DNA of 8,488 nt from NCBI GenBank assembly GCA_005801425.1, contig SYDY01000073.1, positions 1 through 8,488 of the forward strand, given 5' to 3'. Under the pieces are notes generated by a model. The model searched no databases and was not told the origin of the DNA. It saw only the letters and a program-made list of their open reading frames with translations. The DNA comes from Bdellovibrionales bacterium. Its GTDB lineage: Bacteria; Myxococcota; XYA12-FULL-58-9; SYDY01. Shown piece after piece: positions 1-6,722 of the stretch. Numbering within the stretch: position 1 is the first letter of the stretch; the number at the start of each line of letters is the position of its first letter. The position numbers and the translations under genes are program-made.

Positions 1-51
1 CTCCCACTTGCGGGGGAGGTCGGCACGAAGTACCGGGTGGGGGTTGGTGAG
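1..51. repeat. Degenerate double-hairpin palindromic repeat at the left edge
   Basis: Two adjacent dyads are visible. The first (about 1-16) has arms CTCCCAC and GCGGGGG around a TT loop, with one A·C mismatch. The second (21-35) has arms CGGCAC and GTACCG around GAA, with one C·A mismatch. Each mismatch would be repaired by a single A-to-G change, so this looks like a decayed copy of a perfect double hairpin. From memory, closely similar palindromes (C-rich run, CGGCGC-GAAG-CGCCG-like stem, CCCCCGCAAG-like stem) are dispersed in many proteobacterial genomes. The copy lies inside the reading frame of the minus-strand tRNA nucleotidyltransferase and may continue to the left of the window. Family membership is recalled, not searched. 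Confidence 0.6.
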
Positions 52-862
52 TGTGCTCTGCGGCAAACAATACCGCCAGCATCAACGCACGGCGTATAGG
101 CGCATCGTCGGGGATGGATTGGGCGATGCGGTCGCATGCCTGGAAGGCCACGCCAAACGCAACAGACGCCAACGCAGGAAAAAACCGAACCTGTTCGCTT
201 TGCCACAAAAACAACAACCCCGTAGAAGGCACACGGCCTTTAAGAAATAATTTTTCAAACTCACCCCACATACGCTCGCTTGGGAGTTCGGATAAATCGA
301 GTGCTGCACACAGACGTATCAATTCGGGATCGGGTTGCATGTTAAAGCGCGCTGCAAATTGCATCACACGAAGACCACGCAAAGGATCGTCGGGAAATTG
401 CAATGGATCCGTGGCGCGCAAAATATGGGCCGCAAGATCTTTCTGGCCACCATGGGGGTCCAAAAGTTCGCCTGTTTTCAAATCAATGGCCATGCTGTTG
501 ATGGTTAAATCACGACGGCGGGCGGCCTCTGGATAAGGCATATGTGGATCGCAATGCACACGAAAACCGCGATGGCCTGGACCTGTTTTTTCATCGGTGC
601 GCGGCAATGAAAAATCGATATCAAGCCCCTGTACACGCAAAACACCAAACGACTTGCCGACATGCGAGACATGCCCAAAGGCCGACAACACTTTTTCTAA
701 GTGATCCAGTTCTAACCCCAAGACTTCGATATCCAAGTCTTTGCAGAGGCGTCCCAAAAGATGATCGCGTACAATGCCACCCACCCCCAGAGCACGACCC
801 CCAGCTTTGGAGATGGCGGCTGCCATATGTTGGATTTGCGGAGGAATGATAAGTGGATCCAT
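1..862 (-). CDS. tRNA nucleotidyltransferase (CCA-adding/poly(A) polymerase family), N-terminal part, runs off the left edge
   Basis: 287 codons are visible from ATG 862; the 3' end lies outside the window. The class II nucleotidyltransferase motifs are all present: GVGGIVRD at 26-33, the metal-binding DLD at 42-44, RRDLTINSMA at 116-125, DPHGGQKDL at 135-143 and PDDPLRGLR at 157-165. Family members add or repair the CCA 3' end of tRNAs in the cytoplasm, or add poly(A). The segment GKSFGVLRV...DIDFSLPR (about 69-88) points to the branch whose members usually carry an HD domain afterwards. Here residues 256-268 (IRRALMLAVLFAA) resemble the helix before the HD motif, but no HD follows. Instead residues ~271-287 (proline-rich) are translated from the palindromic repeat at the left edge. 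The gene may be truncated or altered at its C-terminus, or may continue in frame to the left. There is no clear Shine-Dalgarno; 862 is the only in-frame ATG before an upstream stop at 896-898. Divergent from pyrD. Confidence 0.9.
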   Translation of the reverse strand, partial: MDPLIIPPQIQHMAAAISKAGGRALGVGGIVRDHLLGRLCKDLDIEVLGLELDHLEKVLSAFGHVSHVGKSFGVLRVQGLDIDFSLPRTDEKTGPGHRGFRVHCDPHMPYPEAARRRDLTINSMAIDLKTGELLDPHGGQKDLAAHILRATDPLQFPDDPLRGLRVMQFAARFNMQPDPELIRLCAALDLSELPSERMWGEFEKLFLKGRVPSTGLLFLWQSEQVRFFPALASVAFGVAFQACDRIAQSIPDDAPIRRALMLAVLFAAEHTHQPPPGTSCRPPPQVG

Positions 863-919
863 GGCTTTTTGTTTAACCCATGCCTTATGATTATGTTAGA
901 TTTGGGCTAGAGGTGAATC
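863..919. promoter_or_regulatory. Divergent intergenic region between the nucleotidyltransferase gene and pyrD
   Basis: This 57-bp gap must hold the start signals for both genes. On the plus strand, TATGAT (886-891) matches the sigma70 -10 consensus at 5 of 6 positions, but I see no good -35 at the right distance. AGAGGTGA (909-916) is a good Shine-Dalgarno, placing GAGG 6 nt before the pyrD ATG at 920. The minus strand has neither a clear -10 nor a Shine-Dalgarno. The ribosome-binding site is solid; the promoter is tentative. Confidence 0.4.
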
Positions 920-1975
920 ATGACCGCCGACATCTTTCGCCTTGGGCTTCCGCTGATGCGCATGTTGCCGCCCGAATTGGCACATACCCTCACCGTCAAA
1001 GCCTTGGGATCAGGGTTTTTGCCTTTGCCCCCACACGCACCCGTCCATCAAGCCTTGGAGGTTTCTCTTTGGGGCCATCGCTTCAGCAACCCCATCGGTA
1101 TCGCCGCAGGTTTTGACAAAAATGCTGAAGCCTATGCTGCGATGCTGCAATTGGGATTTGGTTTTGTGGAAGTGGGCACCGTAACGCCCAAACCGCAGTC
1201 CGGCAATCCCAAACCGCGCGTGTTTCGTCTTCCCAATGATCAAGCGGTGATCAATCGCCTTGGGTTCAATGGCAAAGGCATGCACTGTGTGGCCGACAAT
1301 CTTTACGGTCGCAATCATTGTGCGGGTATTGTCGGCGTGAATATTGGCAAAAATAAAACAACGGTGGATGCCGTCAAAGATTACAAAAAGGCTGCAGCCC
1401 ATGTGGGAGGACTTGCGGATTATGTGGTGATCAATGTGTCGTCACCCAATACGCCGGGTCTTCGCGATTTGCAAAACACCGATTCGATCACCACCCTGGT
1501 CCGATGCGTGCGAGAAGCACTCCCAAACAAAGCCATACCCGTGCTTGTCAAAATAGCGCCCGATCTTGACACTGAGGGATTGGACGGTGTGTTGCAAGGA
1601 TGTCTCGATGCACAGGTAGACGGTATTGTGGTGAGCAACACAACCATCGCACGTCCCCAAGCACTGCGTTCGCTCAACGCCAAAGAACCCGGTGGATTAA
1701 GTGGCGCACCACTTTTTGCCTTGTCGACAGAAATGCTGCACCGGGTGTATTTGCGCACCCATGGCCTGGTGCCCTTGATTGGCGTGGGTGGCATTTCCAA
1801 TGGTCATGATGCTTATGCAAAAATTCGTGCAGGGGCATCGCTGGTGCAACTTTACACTGCATTGATTTATCATGGTCCCGCACTTTTGCAGCGCATCAAT
1901 CGGGAACTTATCGCCCATCTTCTTGAAGATGGATTTACGTCCATTACGCAGGCCGTCGGCGCGGATCATCGTTAG
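920..1975 (+). CDS. pyrD: Dihydroorotate dehydrogenase (quinone), class 2
   Basis: 351 residues, the usual length for class 2 enzymes. It oxidises dihydroorotate to orotate, the fourth step of pyrimidine synthesis, and passes electrons through FMN to membrane quinones. The N-terminal helices (residues 1-35, PLMRMLPPELAH) are the class 2 membrane-association element. FMN and substrate motifs in order: AAGFDKNAE 62-70, VEVGTVTPKPQ 83-93, INRLGFN 111-117, NVSSPNTPGLR 172-182 with Ser175 as the class 2 catalytic base, VLVKIAPDL 208-216 (Lys211), VVSNTT 237-242, GGLSGAPL 258-265, GVGGI 288-292 and LVQLYTALIY 308-317. All expected residues are present, so the gene should be functional. The start at 920 is set by the ribosome-binding site at 909-916 and gives a complete N-terminal helix. 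It appears monocistronic: 559 bp without a gene follow. No intrinsic terminator is visible just after the stop. Confidence 0.97.
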   Translation: MTADIFRLGLPLMRMLPPELAHTLTVKALGSGFLPLPPHAPVHQALEVSLWGHRFSNPIGIAAGFDKNAEAYAAMLQLGFGFVEVGTVTPKPQSGNPKPRVFRLPNDQAVINRLGFNGKGMHCVADNLYGRNHCAGIVGVNIGKNKTTVDAVKDYKKAAAHVGGLADYVVINVSSPNTPGLRDLQNTDSITTLVRCVREALPNKAIPVLVKIAPDLDTEGLDGVLQGCLDAQVDGIVVSNTTIARPQALRSLNAKEPGGLSGAPLFALSTEMLHRVYLRTHGLVPLIGVGGISNGHDAYAKIRAGASLVQLYTALIYHGPALLQRINRELIAHLLEDGFTSITQAVGADHR

Positions 1976-2076
1976 GAACTAATCTTATGCGGTCGCACAT
2001 CGAACAAGCTGCACATTCATCATGAAAATTGAATCGATTATCGTTCTTTCGCCATTGCGTGTGCAGTTTCCTCGCG

Positions 2077-2370
2077 CGTCCCCAAAAGCCACGTGACGCG
2101 TATGAACTATGTAACGGTATAGGTTGGCAGATGCTTATGAAAAAGCGTTATGTGGTATGCTTTCGCCTGGTTTGTTGAGCAAAACCAACGCATCACAGGA
2201 GCGAACCATCACATCATATGGCACTGTGAGTCCTTGTTCTTGTCTACGAAATCCGGCCTCGCCATGCCGTGTAAACGGACCGGACCGCATTCTCACAAAA
2301 GCGTTGTGACGCGTTCAAAGAAGACCATCAAATCCCAAACATCATGCGCGTCACGTGGCTTTTGTGGAAG
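2077..2370. repeat. Inverted-repeat-bounded block (MITE-like or large stem-loop)
   Basis: The segment 2084-2104 and the reverse complement of 2343-2363 match at 20 of 21 positions (core AAAAGCCACGTGACGCG). Extending outward to 2077 and 2370 gives 25 of 28. The arms enclose about 238 bp without a credible gene. A third, direct partial copy (CAAAAGC, three differing bases, GTGACGCGT) lies at 2296-2314, matching the left arm (2083-2101) at 16 of 19 positions. A 9-bp AAAAGCGTT occurs at both 2141-2149 and 2297-2305. Smaller dyads inside include GGTTTG with CAAAACC (2169-2186, one bulge) and TCACAG with CTGTGA (2193-2198 and 2224-2229). The outline fits a non-autonomous mobile element with terminal inverted repeats, or a long structured RNA. 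No convincing target-site duplication is visible: only a 3-bp GCG flanks both outer ends. Confidence 0.55.
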
Positions 2371-2458
2371 GCGGGAGGACACTGCACACGGATGGCGAGG
2401 CAGAGAGGTCCAGCGTGACAAACCAATTATCCCGCGTAACATCAGTTAGGAAAACAAT

Positions 2459-2484
2459 GCGGGCGGGACGCCCGCGCTCCCAGG
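2459..2484. repeat. Perfect GC-rich hairpin repeat (REP-like)
   Basis: GCGGGCG (2459-2465) and CGCCCGC (2469-2475) form a perfect 7-bp stem around a GGA loop, followed by GCTCCCAGG. From memory, nearly identical GCGGGCGGGACGCCCGCGC-type units are dispersed through many bacterial genomes and often appear in over-long gene models as a translated 'RAGRPRSQ' string. Exactly that string would be encoded if the downstream esterase were started at 2355, which supports the later start at 2535. It could also be a roadblock or mRNA structure between genes, since it lies about 50-75 bp before the esterase start. Confidence 0.65.
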
Positions 2485-2534
2485 CCTGGTATCGCAGTGA
2501 AGTTCCCTCTACGATGCAAGTGGGGGGAAACGCG

Positions 2535-3527
2535 ATGCATGTTTTTAAATTAATGCTCACGATCATGTTCCTTACAGCCTGCGGCGATGGATTGGTCAAA
2601 CCCAACGGCCCGGGCGGTGGCAACAACAACGACGATATACCGATCCCCGAAGAACCGACCTTCACACCACCGCCTTTTGCATGTGCAACCGGAAATCAAG
2701 TGCAAGCAGGGATCAATCATTGGACGATTAAAAATCTCGCCCGAGATTTTTATATCGAATTACCCAACACGCCCACGGACAAGCCCGTCGCTGTCATTTT
2801 TAATTTTCATGGATTTGGTGACACCCTCGACAATTGGCGGACCTTTTATGGCTTTGCACCCAACGGTGATCCTGATTTTCCGTTTGTGATCATCACCCCC
2901 GATGACACAGGTCTTACGCCCATGAGCACCCCACAAGGCCTCGATTGGGAATTTCAACGAAGCAACCACGGCGATGACAACCGCGAGGCGGCGTTGTTTG
3001 AAGAAGTGCTTGGATGTTTGTCGAAACAGCGTGCCATCGATGGCGAACGTGTTTACACCATGGGATTCAGCGCCGGTGCCATCACTGCCAACATGCTCAA
3101 TGCGCGCTATCCGCAAAACGTCGCCGCAACGATTGCATTTTCAGGGGCATGGTTCAGCGATCCAACCCAAGTGATGCTCGTTCGCATGAGCAGCCCAGAC
3201 AGCATCGATTGGGACAACATGGTGCGCGGCACAGGCGCCATTCTGATAAGCCATGGAGGCACCAACGACAGGTATGCGCCCATGGGTATTGAAGTTCTCA
3301 ATTTTGAGCGTGCTGCCCAAGCAGCCGTTCCTTACCTTACGGATCTTGGCCGAACCGTTCTCGATTGTGCACACACCTACGGGCATACGGTTCACCCGCG
3401 CATCGGACAAAGTGCCATCACTGAATTCTTCAAAGTCCATCGTGTAGGTGTCACAAGCCCCTATGCCAGCGCCGGTGGCAGTGAAGCGCTTACATCCATT
3501 TGCCAAATAAGCCCATCGGCGCTCTAA
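2535..3527 (+). CDS. Secreted lipoprotein esterase, PHB depolymerase/LpqC-like alpha/beta hydrolase
   Basis: 330 residues from ATG 2535. The N-terminus is a lipoprotein signal (MHVFKLMLTIMFLTAC, lipobox LTAC 13-16, acylated Cys16), followed by a low-complexity linker (residues 22-47, rich in G, N, D and P) that would tether the enzyme to the envelope. The catalytic domain shows an oxyanion-hole-type FHG at 91-93, the nucleophile elbow GFSAG at 177-181 (Ser179), a likely acid at Asp245 in HGGTND, and a likely catalytic His284 in YGHTVHP (His280 and His287 are alternatives). The arrangement matches the family of polyhydroxybutyrate depolymerases, feruloyl/acetyl-xylan esterases and LpqC. The substrate cannot be read from the sequence. 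The start is chosen because the frame opens earlier (2355) but only the 2535 ATG has a G-rich ribosome-binding site (2522-2527) and a signal peptide directly after it; the upstream part would translate a REP-like repeat. 50 bp separate it from the next gene. Confidence 0.85.
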   Translation: MHVFKLMLTIMFLTACGDGLVKPNGPGGGNNNDDIPIPEEPTFTPPPFACATGNQVQAGINHWTIKNLARDFYIELPNTPTDKPVAVIFNFHGFGDTLDNWRTFYGFAPNGDPDFPFVIITPDDTGLTPMSTPQGLDWEFQRSNHGDDNREAALFEEVLGCLSKQRAIDGERVYTMGFSAGAITANMLNARYPQNVAATIAFSGAWFSDPTQVMLVRMSSPDSIDWDNMVRGTGAILISHGGTNDRYAPMGIEVLNFERAAQAAVPYLTDLGRTVLDCAHTYGHTVHPRIGQSAITEFFKVHRVGVTSPYASAGGSEALTSICQISPSAL

Positions 3528-3542
3528 ACCAACCTAAACCCC

Positions 3543-3577
3543 CTGATCAGCCACAAATCCTGTGTTAAAATCCTACC
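3543..3577 (+). promoter_or_regulatory. Candidate promoter immediately before the 994-residue gene (possible leaderless transcript)
   Basis: TAAAAT at 3566-3571 matches the -10 consensus at 5 of 6 positions and lies 6 nt before the ATG at 3578. A weak -35-like CTGATC (3543-3548, 3 of 6 to TTGACA) is 17 bp upstream of it. There is no Shine-Dalgarno-like purine run before this ATG. A transcript starting at or next to the ATG would be leaderless. Alternatively the gene is read through from the esterase 50 bp upstream. Confidence 0.35.
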
Positions 3578-6562
3578 ATGGCCGTTCCACCCCCCAGACG
3601 TATCAGTGAGATCCTCCCCACACCCAACCGCGATGCAACAACGTACATTGAACAAGAGCGCGCACACTCGGAAGTGATGCTTCCTCCGAACGCAACACCC
3701 CAACAAAATATGCGCAGCACGCTCGTCGGTGAAGCACAACTTCTTGCGATGAGCGCACTCGCACCTTGGGTCGCACCCGGCATCACACGCGAGCTCATGA
3801 TAGAGCATATCAATGGATACCCCCATCTTCGCCAAGCGCTGGGCCCCCAACGTGTGGCGCAAATTGAACAAACCATCAACCGAGGACTTGCCGCTTTGCC
3901 CGCGCTTGAAGGAAACAGAGATCCACGACGCACACGTGCCGGCATGGCACTTCAACGCGCAATCGTTGATCATCCCAACGTCGCTGCAGGTTTAGGTGTC
4001 GCCACACTGCGCCTCGCAACCGATGGCTTGTGGGCGATCCCGCGCGGGGTCCTTGTCGGCACAGGCTGTGCCATTCAACCTTGGGCACAACAGGCCAACG
4101 ATTGGCTCACCCAGGTCACCATGGGCCCCCATGATCCAGCACTCCTCCCCGCAAGCGCAGAAAGTTTGCAGGCCGTAGGTGCAGCACAAGATCTGCTTGC
4201 AGCACGTTTATCTTTTCAAGCCCTCGGCGGCGCCACATCACCAAGCCTTCTTGGATCTTTCTTGGCAGCCTCGTTGCAAGGCATTGGACCACCCGCGCCC
4301 ACCGGAGATCGCGCACACGATGTCGCAGCACAACGTGTTGCAATTGCCAATATGCGCGCCATCGCACATATCGCAGAAATCGCCGTAATGCTTTCTGCCG
4401 TCTATGCTGTCGGCGTAGGACTTCCTGTCGTGCTCACGGCCGCATCGGTGATCGAACTTGATGTGTGGTTCGCAGCCTGCTGGGTCGCCTATGCAGGCAT
4501 GTATACCCTTAGCAGCGATCTCCTTCAGGGCAATCTCGCTGCCATGTGGCCACGTTTTGCATTCACCGCACTGCCTGGATTGCCACCTTCCGTACGCGCA
4601 ACCCTCGGGCTTGTTTCCGATCATACCCCCGATGCCGCAGAACGCATGGACACGGTCGCCGATGCACGCATCGAAGCGGCAGGGAATAGAAGTAAACCTG
4701 GCGACATGGCATTTCATGCCCAATTTGCGCGTGACATGTGTGATCTGTTTGACGCACACGATCAAGCCATACGTGACCAGTATCGCGACGGGATAACACG
4801 CGGTCATCCTCTTGATGAAGACCGAGAAGACGCCGAAGAAGGCGAACGTTTCGATAAAGCCCATGGGGCCTTGGTTCAAGCCTATGCATCCGGAGGGCAT
4901 CGTCGCGAAGATGCAGGACTTTCATGGCTTGCGGGAATCATCCCTGTGGCCGCATACAAAGGTGAAGATCACCCCTCAAACGACGCCACCGATCGCGATG
5001 TGGTATGCACCCTTGCCGAGGTTCTTCTTTCTAGAAAAAGTATCAAGAAAGCCCTTGCAGAAAGCGACGATCGAAAACCGCTCATGGACGCGCTCAGAGC
5101 ACTTCAAACAGGCGATCCTGACCAACGTGCGTTACTCGCATTTTGTCGTCAATTGGGTGATGTTTTAGCGCGCGTTCCCCATAACCAAGAAACGATTGAT
5201 CGCGTCACCCGGGCCATGCTCGAAAAGCTCAATCAAGCCTATGTCGAAAGTGCGCCCGTGCTTGCCACACGCGATCACCCTGCGGCCATGGCCATGGCCG
5301 AACATGTTCACCAACAACTGGTGGGTGCATTGGGTGGTTTGCAATCCCAATGTTACGGACTCAATCTCGAATCCAAATTACGCACCGATGGTCCCGAGCT
5401 TTGGAAAACTGCGGTGATGCGTTTGCTGCCCGATGAAGATGTTCACACGGCCACGTTGGACCATTTAATTGACGCTGTGCAAAAACGACAGGCCATGGTT
5501 CTTCACGGGACATTGCCGCCCCTTGAACTTGCCACCGATGTGGCGATCCTTGCCGAATTGCTTGAATGCGCCGCAGAATTTCATTTAAGCCGAGGCATTT
5601 GGCAATGGCTCGGCCAAAGTCGTGATCTCTGGCCTGCGGTCGATCAATTTCATAGACTTGCGGATTTGCTTCGTCGTGTCAGCCGAGATCTCAACATCGG
5701 TGATCTCGATGCGCTCCAAGAAGGTGAAAAAACATCGCCTGAATATCGCATCAGCACCCATGCAAGGCATGCAGCCGGTGTCCAAGCATTCAACCCCTAT
5801 GCCGACATTTATTACGCCGCAAAGCTCACCGCCGACATGGCCAATGGATTGGACCATGGTGAGTTGTCTGAAAGCAGTGCGGCTTCACTTCAACGTTATA
5901 CAGCGTTAAATCACGCGGTCACCGACAATGCTGCACCGATTGCAGCGATACGATTTCATCATGAAGCACCCCATGCCAGCGTGGGGCTTCTTTTCTTAGG
6001 AAAGGCCATCGAACGACGTCTTGCTATTCCCAATGAACACCAAAAAGATATTGCGGTACACGAATTGATGTTTCCCCATTTTGTGTCGCCTTTAAACGAC
6101 GCCGATAAGAAAAAATGGATTGCAGCCATTGACGACGACACGGGCGCAGCCCTTACACGACTTACCTTGGGCATGAAACCTCATATCAAAACAGCGCTTG
6201 AAGGCGATGTTAAATATTTGCGTGAATTAAAAAGACAAGCCATCGCTGCGCCGCCCAATACCCAAGATCATGTTTTGCGCCATCTGCGTGAGCATTGCGT
6301 CTCCACTGGGAAACCTTTCAATACAGAAAAAATGTTGGACATCGTGAAGGGCCCAGACAGCGTGCATGATCAGATGGAATTGATTTTAGAAAAAGCACGT
6401 GATCCAGAAGCCGATCCTGCATGGAAAGCCTTTGCACATGGCGTTGTGGGTCTCGTACAACCCCATCTTACGTTGCAACGGGATCAAGGACGCATTCCTC
6501 AACTTGATGCGTTGGTGAACGCTGGCCGAACGACCGGCGCGCAGTATGCGGCGTTTTATTAA
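3578..6562 (+). CDS. Large uncharacterised alanine-rich protein with a probable membrane hairpin (994 aa)
   Basis: I do not recognise this protein. It is a single uninterrupted frame of 994 residues, so it is very likely a real gene. There is no N-terminal signal peptide; the start (MAVPPPRRISEILPTP) is proline-rich and polar. Two hydrophobic stretches, about 263-291 and 296-313, look like a membrane hairpin, with a weaker hydrophobic zone at 137-165. An acidic cluster lies at 413-426 (DEDREDAEEGERFD). The remaining ~670 residues look mostly alpha-helical, rich in Ala, Leu, His and Asp, with no nucleotide-binding loop, HExxH, nucleophile elbow or other catalytic signature that I can identify. 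Histidine-containing segments such as 793-799 (FHHEAPH) and 828-834 (HELMFPH) have no recognised spacing. The start at 3578 lacks a Shine-Dalgarno but has a -10-like TAAAAT just upstream. Base composition resembles the neighbours, so there is no sign of recent transfer. A large lineage-specific membrane or exported protein is one possibility; I assign no function. Confidence 0.85.
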   Translation: MAVPPPRRISEILPTPNRDATTYIEQERAHSEVMLPPNATPQQNMRSTLVGEAQLLAMSALAPWVAPGITRELMIEHINGYPHLRQALGPQRVAQIEQTINRGLAALPALEGNRDPRRTRAGMALQRAIVDHPNVAAGLGVATLRLATDGLWAIPRGVLVGTGCAIQPWAQQANDWLTQVTMGPHDPALLPASAESLQAVGAAQDLLAARLSFQALGGATSPSLLGSFLAASLQGIGPPAPTGDRAHDVAAQRVAIANMRAIAHIAEIAVMLSAVYAVGVGLPVVLTAASVIELDVWFAACWVAYAGMYTLSSDLLQGNLAAMWPRFAFTALPGLPPSVRATLGLVSDHTPDAAERMDTVADARIEAAGNRSKPGDMAFHAQFARDMCDLFDAHDQAIRDQYRDGITRGHPLDEDREDAEEGERFDKAHGALVQAYASGGHRREDAGLSWLAGIIPVAAYKGEDHPSNDATDRDVVCTLAEVLLSRKSIKKALAESDDRKPLMDALRALQTGDPDQRALLAFCRQLGDVLARVPHNQETIDRVTRAMLEKLNQAYVESAPVLATRDHPAAMAMAEHVHQQLVGALGGLQSQCYGLNLESKLRTDGPELWKTAVMRLLPDEDVHTATLDHLIDAVQKRQAMVLHGTLPPLELATDVAILAELLECAAEFHLSRGIWQWLGQSRDLWPAVDQFHRLADLLRRVSRDLNIGDLDALQEGEKTSPEYRISTHARHAAGVQAFNPYADIYYAAKLTADMANGLDHGELSESSAASLQRYTALNHAVTDNAAPIAAIRFHHEAPHASVGLLFLGKAIERRLAIPNEHQKDIAVHELMFPHFVSPLNDADKKKWIAAIDDDTGAALTRLTLGMKPHIKTALEGDVKYLRELKRQAIAAPPNTQDHVLRHLREHCVSTGKPFNTEKMLDIVKGPDSVHDQMELILEKARDPEADPAWKAFAHGVVGLVQPHLTLQRDQGRIPQLDALVNAGRTTGAQYAAFY

Positions 6563-6620
6563 ATACATCCGCACTAAATGCCTATTTAAACACTGGTCCA
6601 AATTTCATTCGCAGATGCCT

Positions 6621-6722
6621 TCTTCGTTTAAGTTTTTGGAGAACATGCATGATCCTGGTCGAATGCCATATTAGGGCGTAGGATGACTCTTTGGTTACTC
6701 TTTTGGAGGTCATGCATGATTC
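6621..6722 (+). repeat. Diverged 67-bp-period duplication of a ribosome-binding site and start codon
   Basis: Positions 6621-6655 match 6688-6722 at 27 of 35 positions with a constant offset of 67. The core is TTTTGGAG, two differing bases, CATGCATGAT. Each copy therefore carries a purine-rich ribosome-binding site and two overlapping ATGs four bases apart. Similarity fades upstream with one indel. The second copy starts the cysteine-rich lipoprotein (ATG 6716). The first could initiate only a 10-codon peptide (6649-6681, MILVECHIRA) or a 9-codon one (6645-6674). Confidence 0.6.

Larger units (their letters stand above)
1976..2534. other. 559-bp stretch without a convincing gene; repeat-rich
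   Basis: Open frames here (for example plus 2150-2449) have no ribosome-binding site, no recognisable protein motif and amino-acid composition unlike the neighbouring genes. The stretch holds an inverted-repeat-bounded block (about 2077-2370) and a perfect GC-rich hairpin (2459-2475), both listed separately. Its last bases hold the ribosome-binding site of the lipoprotein esterase (G-run 2522-2527). I see no tRNA, no transposase remnant and no clear terminator for pyrD. Confidence 0.6.

Noticed and set aside
51-536. 161-codon plus-strand open frame
   Set aside because: It lies antisense to the tRNA nucleotidyltransferase, whose catalytic motifs are all on the minus strand; composition is shadow-like and there is no ribosome-binding site.
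2193-2229. TCACAG/CTGTGA dyad as a riboswitch or operator
   Set aside because: The 6-bp arms are 25 nt apart and match no riboswitch I recognise; mentioned only as part of the inverted-repeat block.
2077-2370. CRISPR array or attachment site
   Set aside because: There are only two inverted arms plus one direct partial copy, with unequal spacing and no spacer-sized periodicity; no integrase or tRNA is nearby.
2150-2449. 99-codon plus-strand open frame in the repeat-rich gap
   Set aside because: It has no Shine-Dalgarno and no motif, spans the right arm of the inverted repeat and overlaps no conserved-looking sequence.
2355-2534. 60-codon N-terminal extension of the esterase frame
   Set aside because: It has no ribosome-binding site at 2355 and translates the REP-like hairpin. 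A lipoprotein signal with lipobox LTAC starts exactly at 2535.
4238-4900. 220-codon minus-strand open frame
   Set aside because: It is antisense to the 994-residue gene; its Cys/Gly/His-rich composition is typical of a shadow frame and no known domain is visible.
6563-6600. Intrinsic terminator after the 994-residue gene
   Set aside because: The sequence is AT-rich but has no stem of 5 bp or more followed by a T run.
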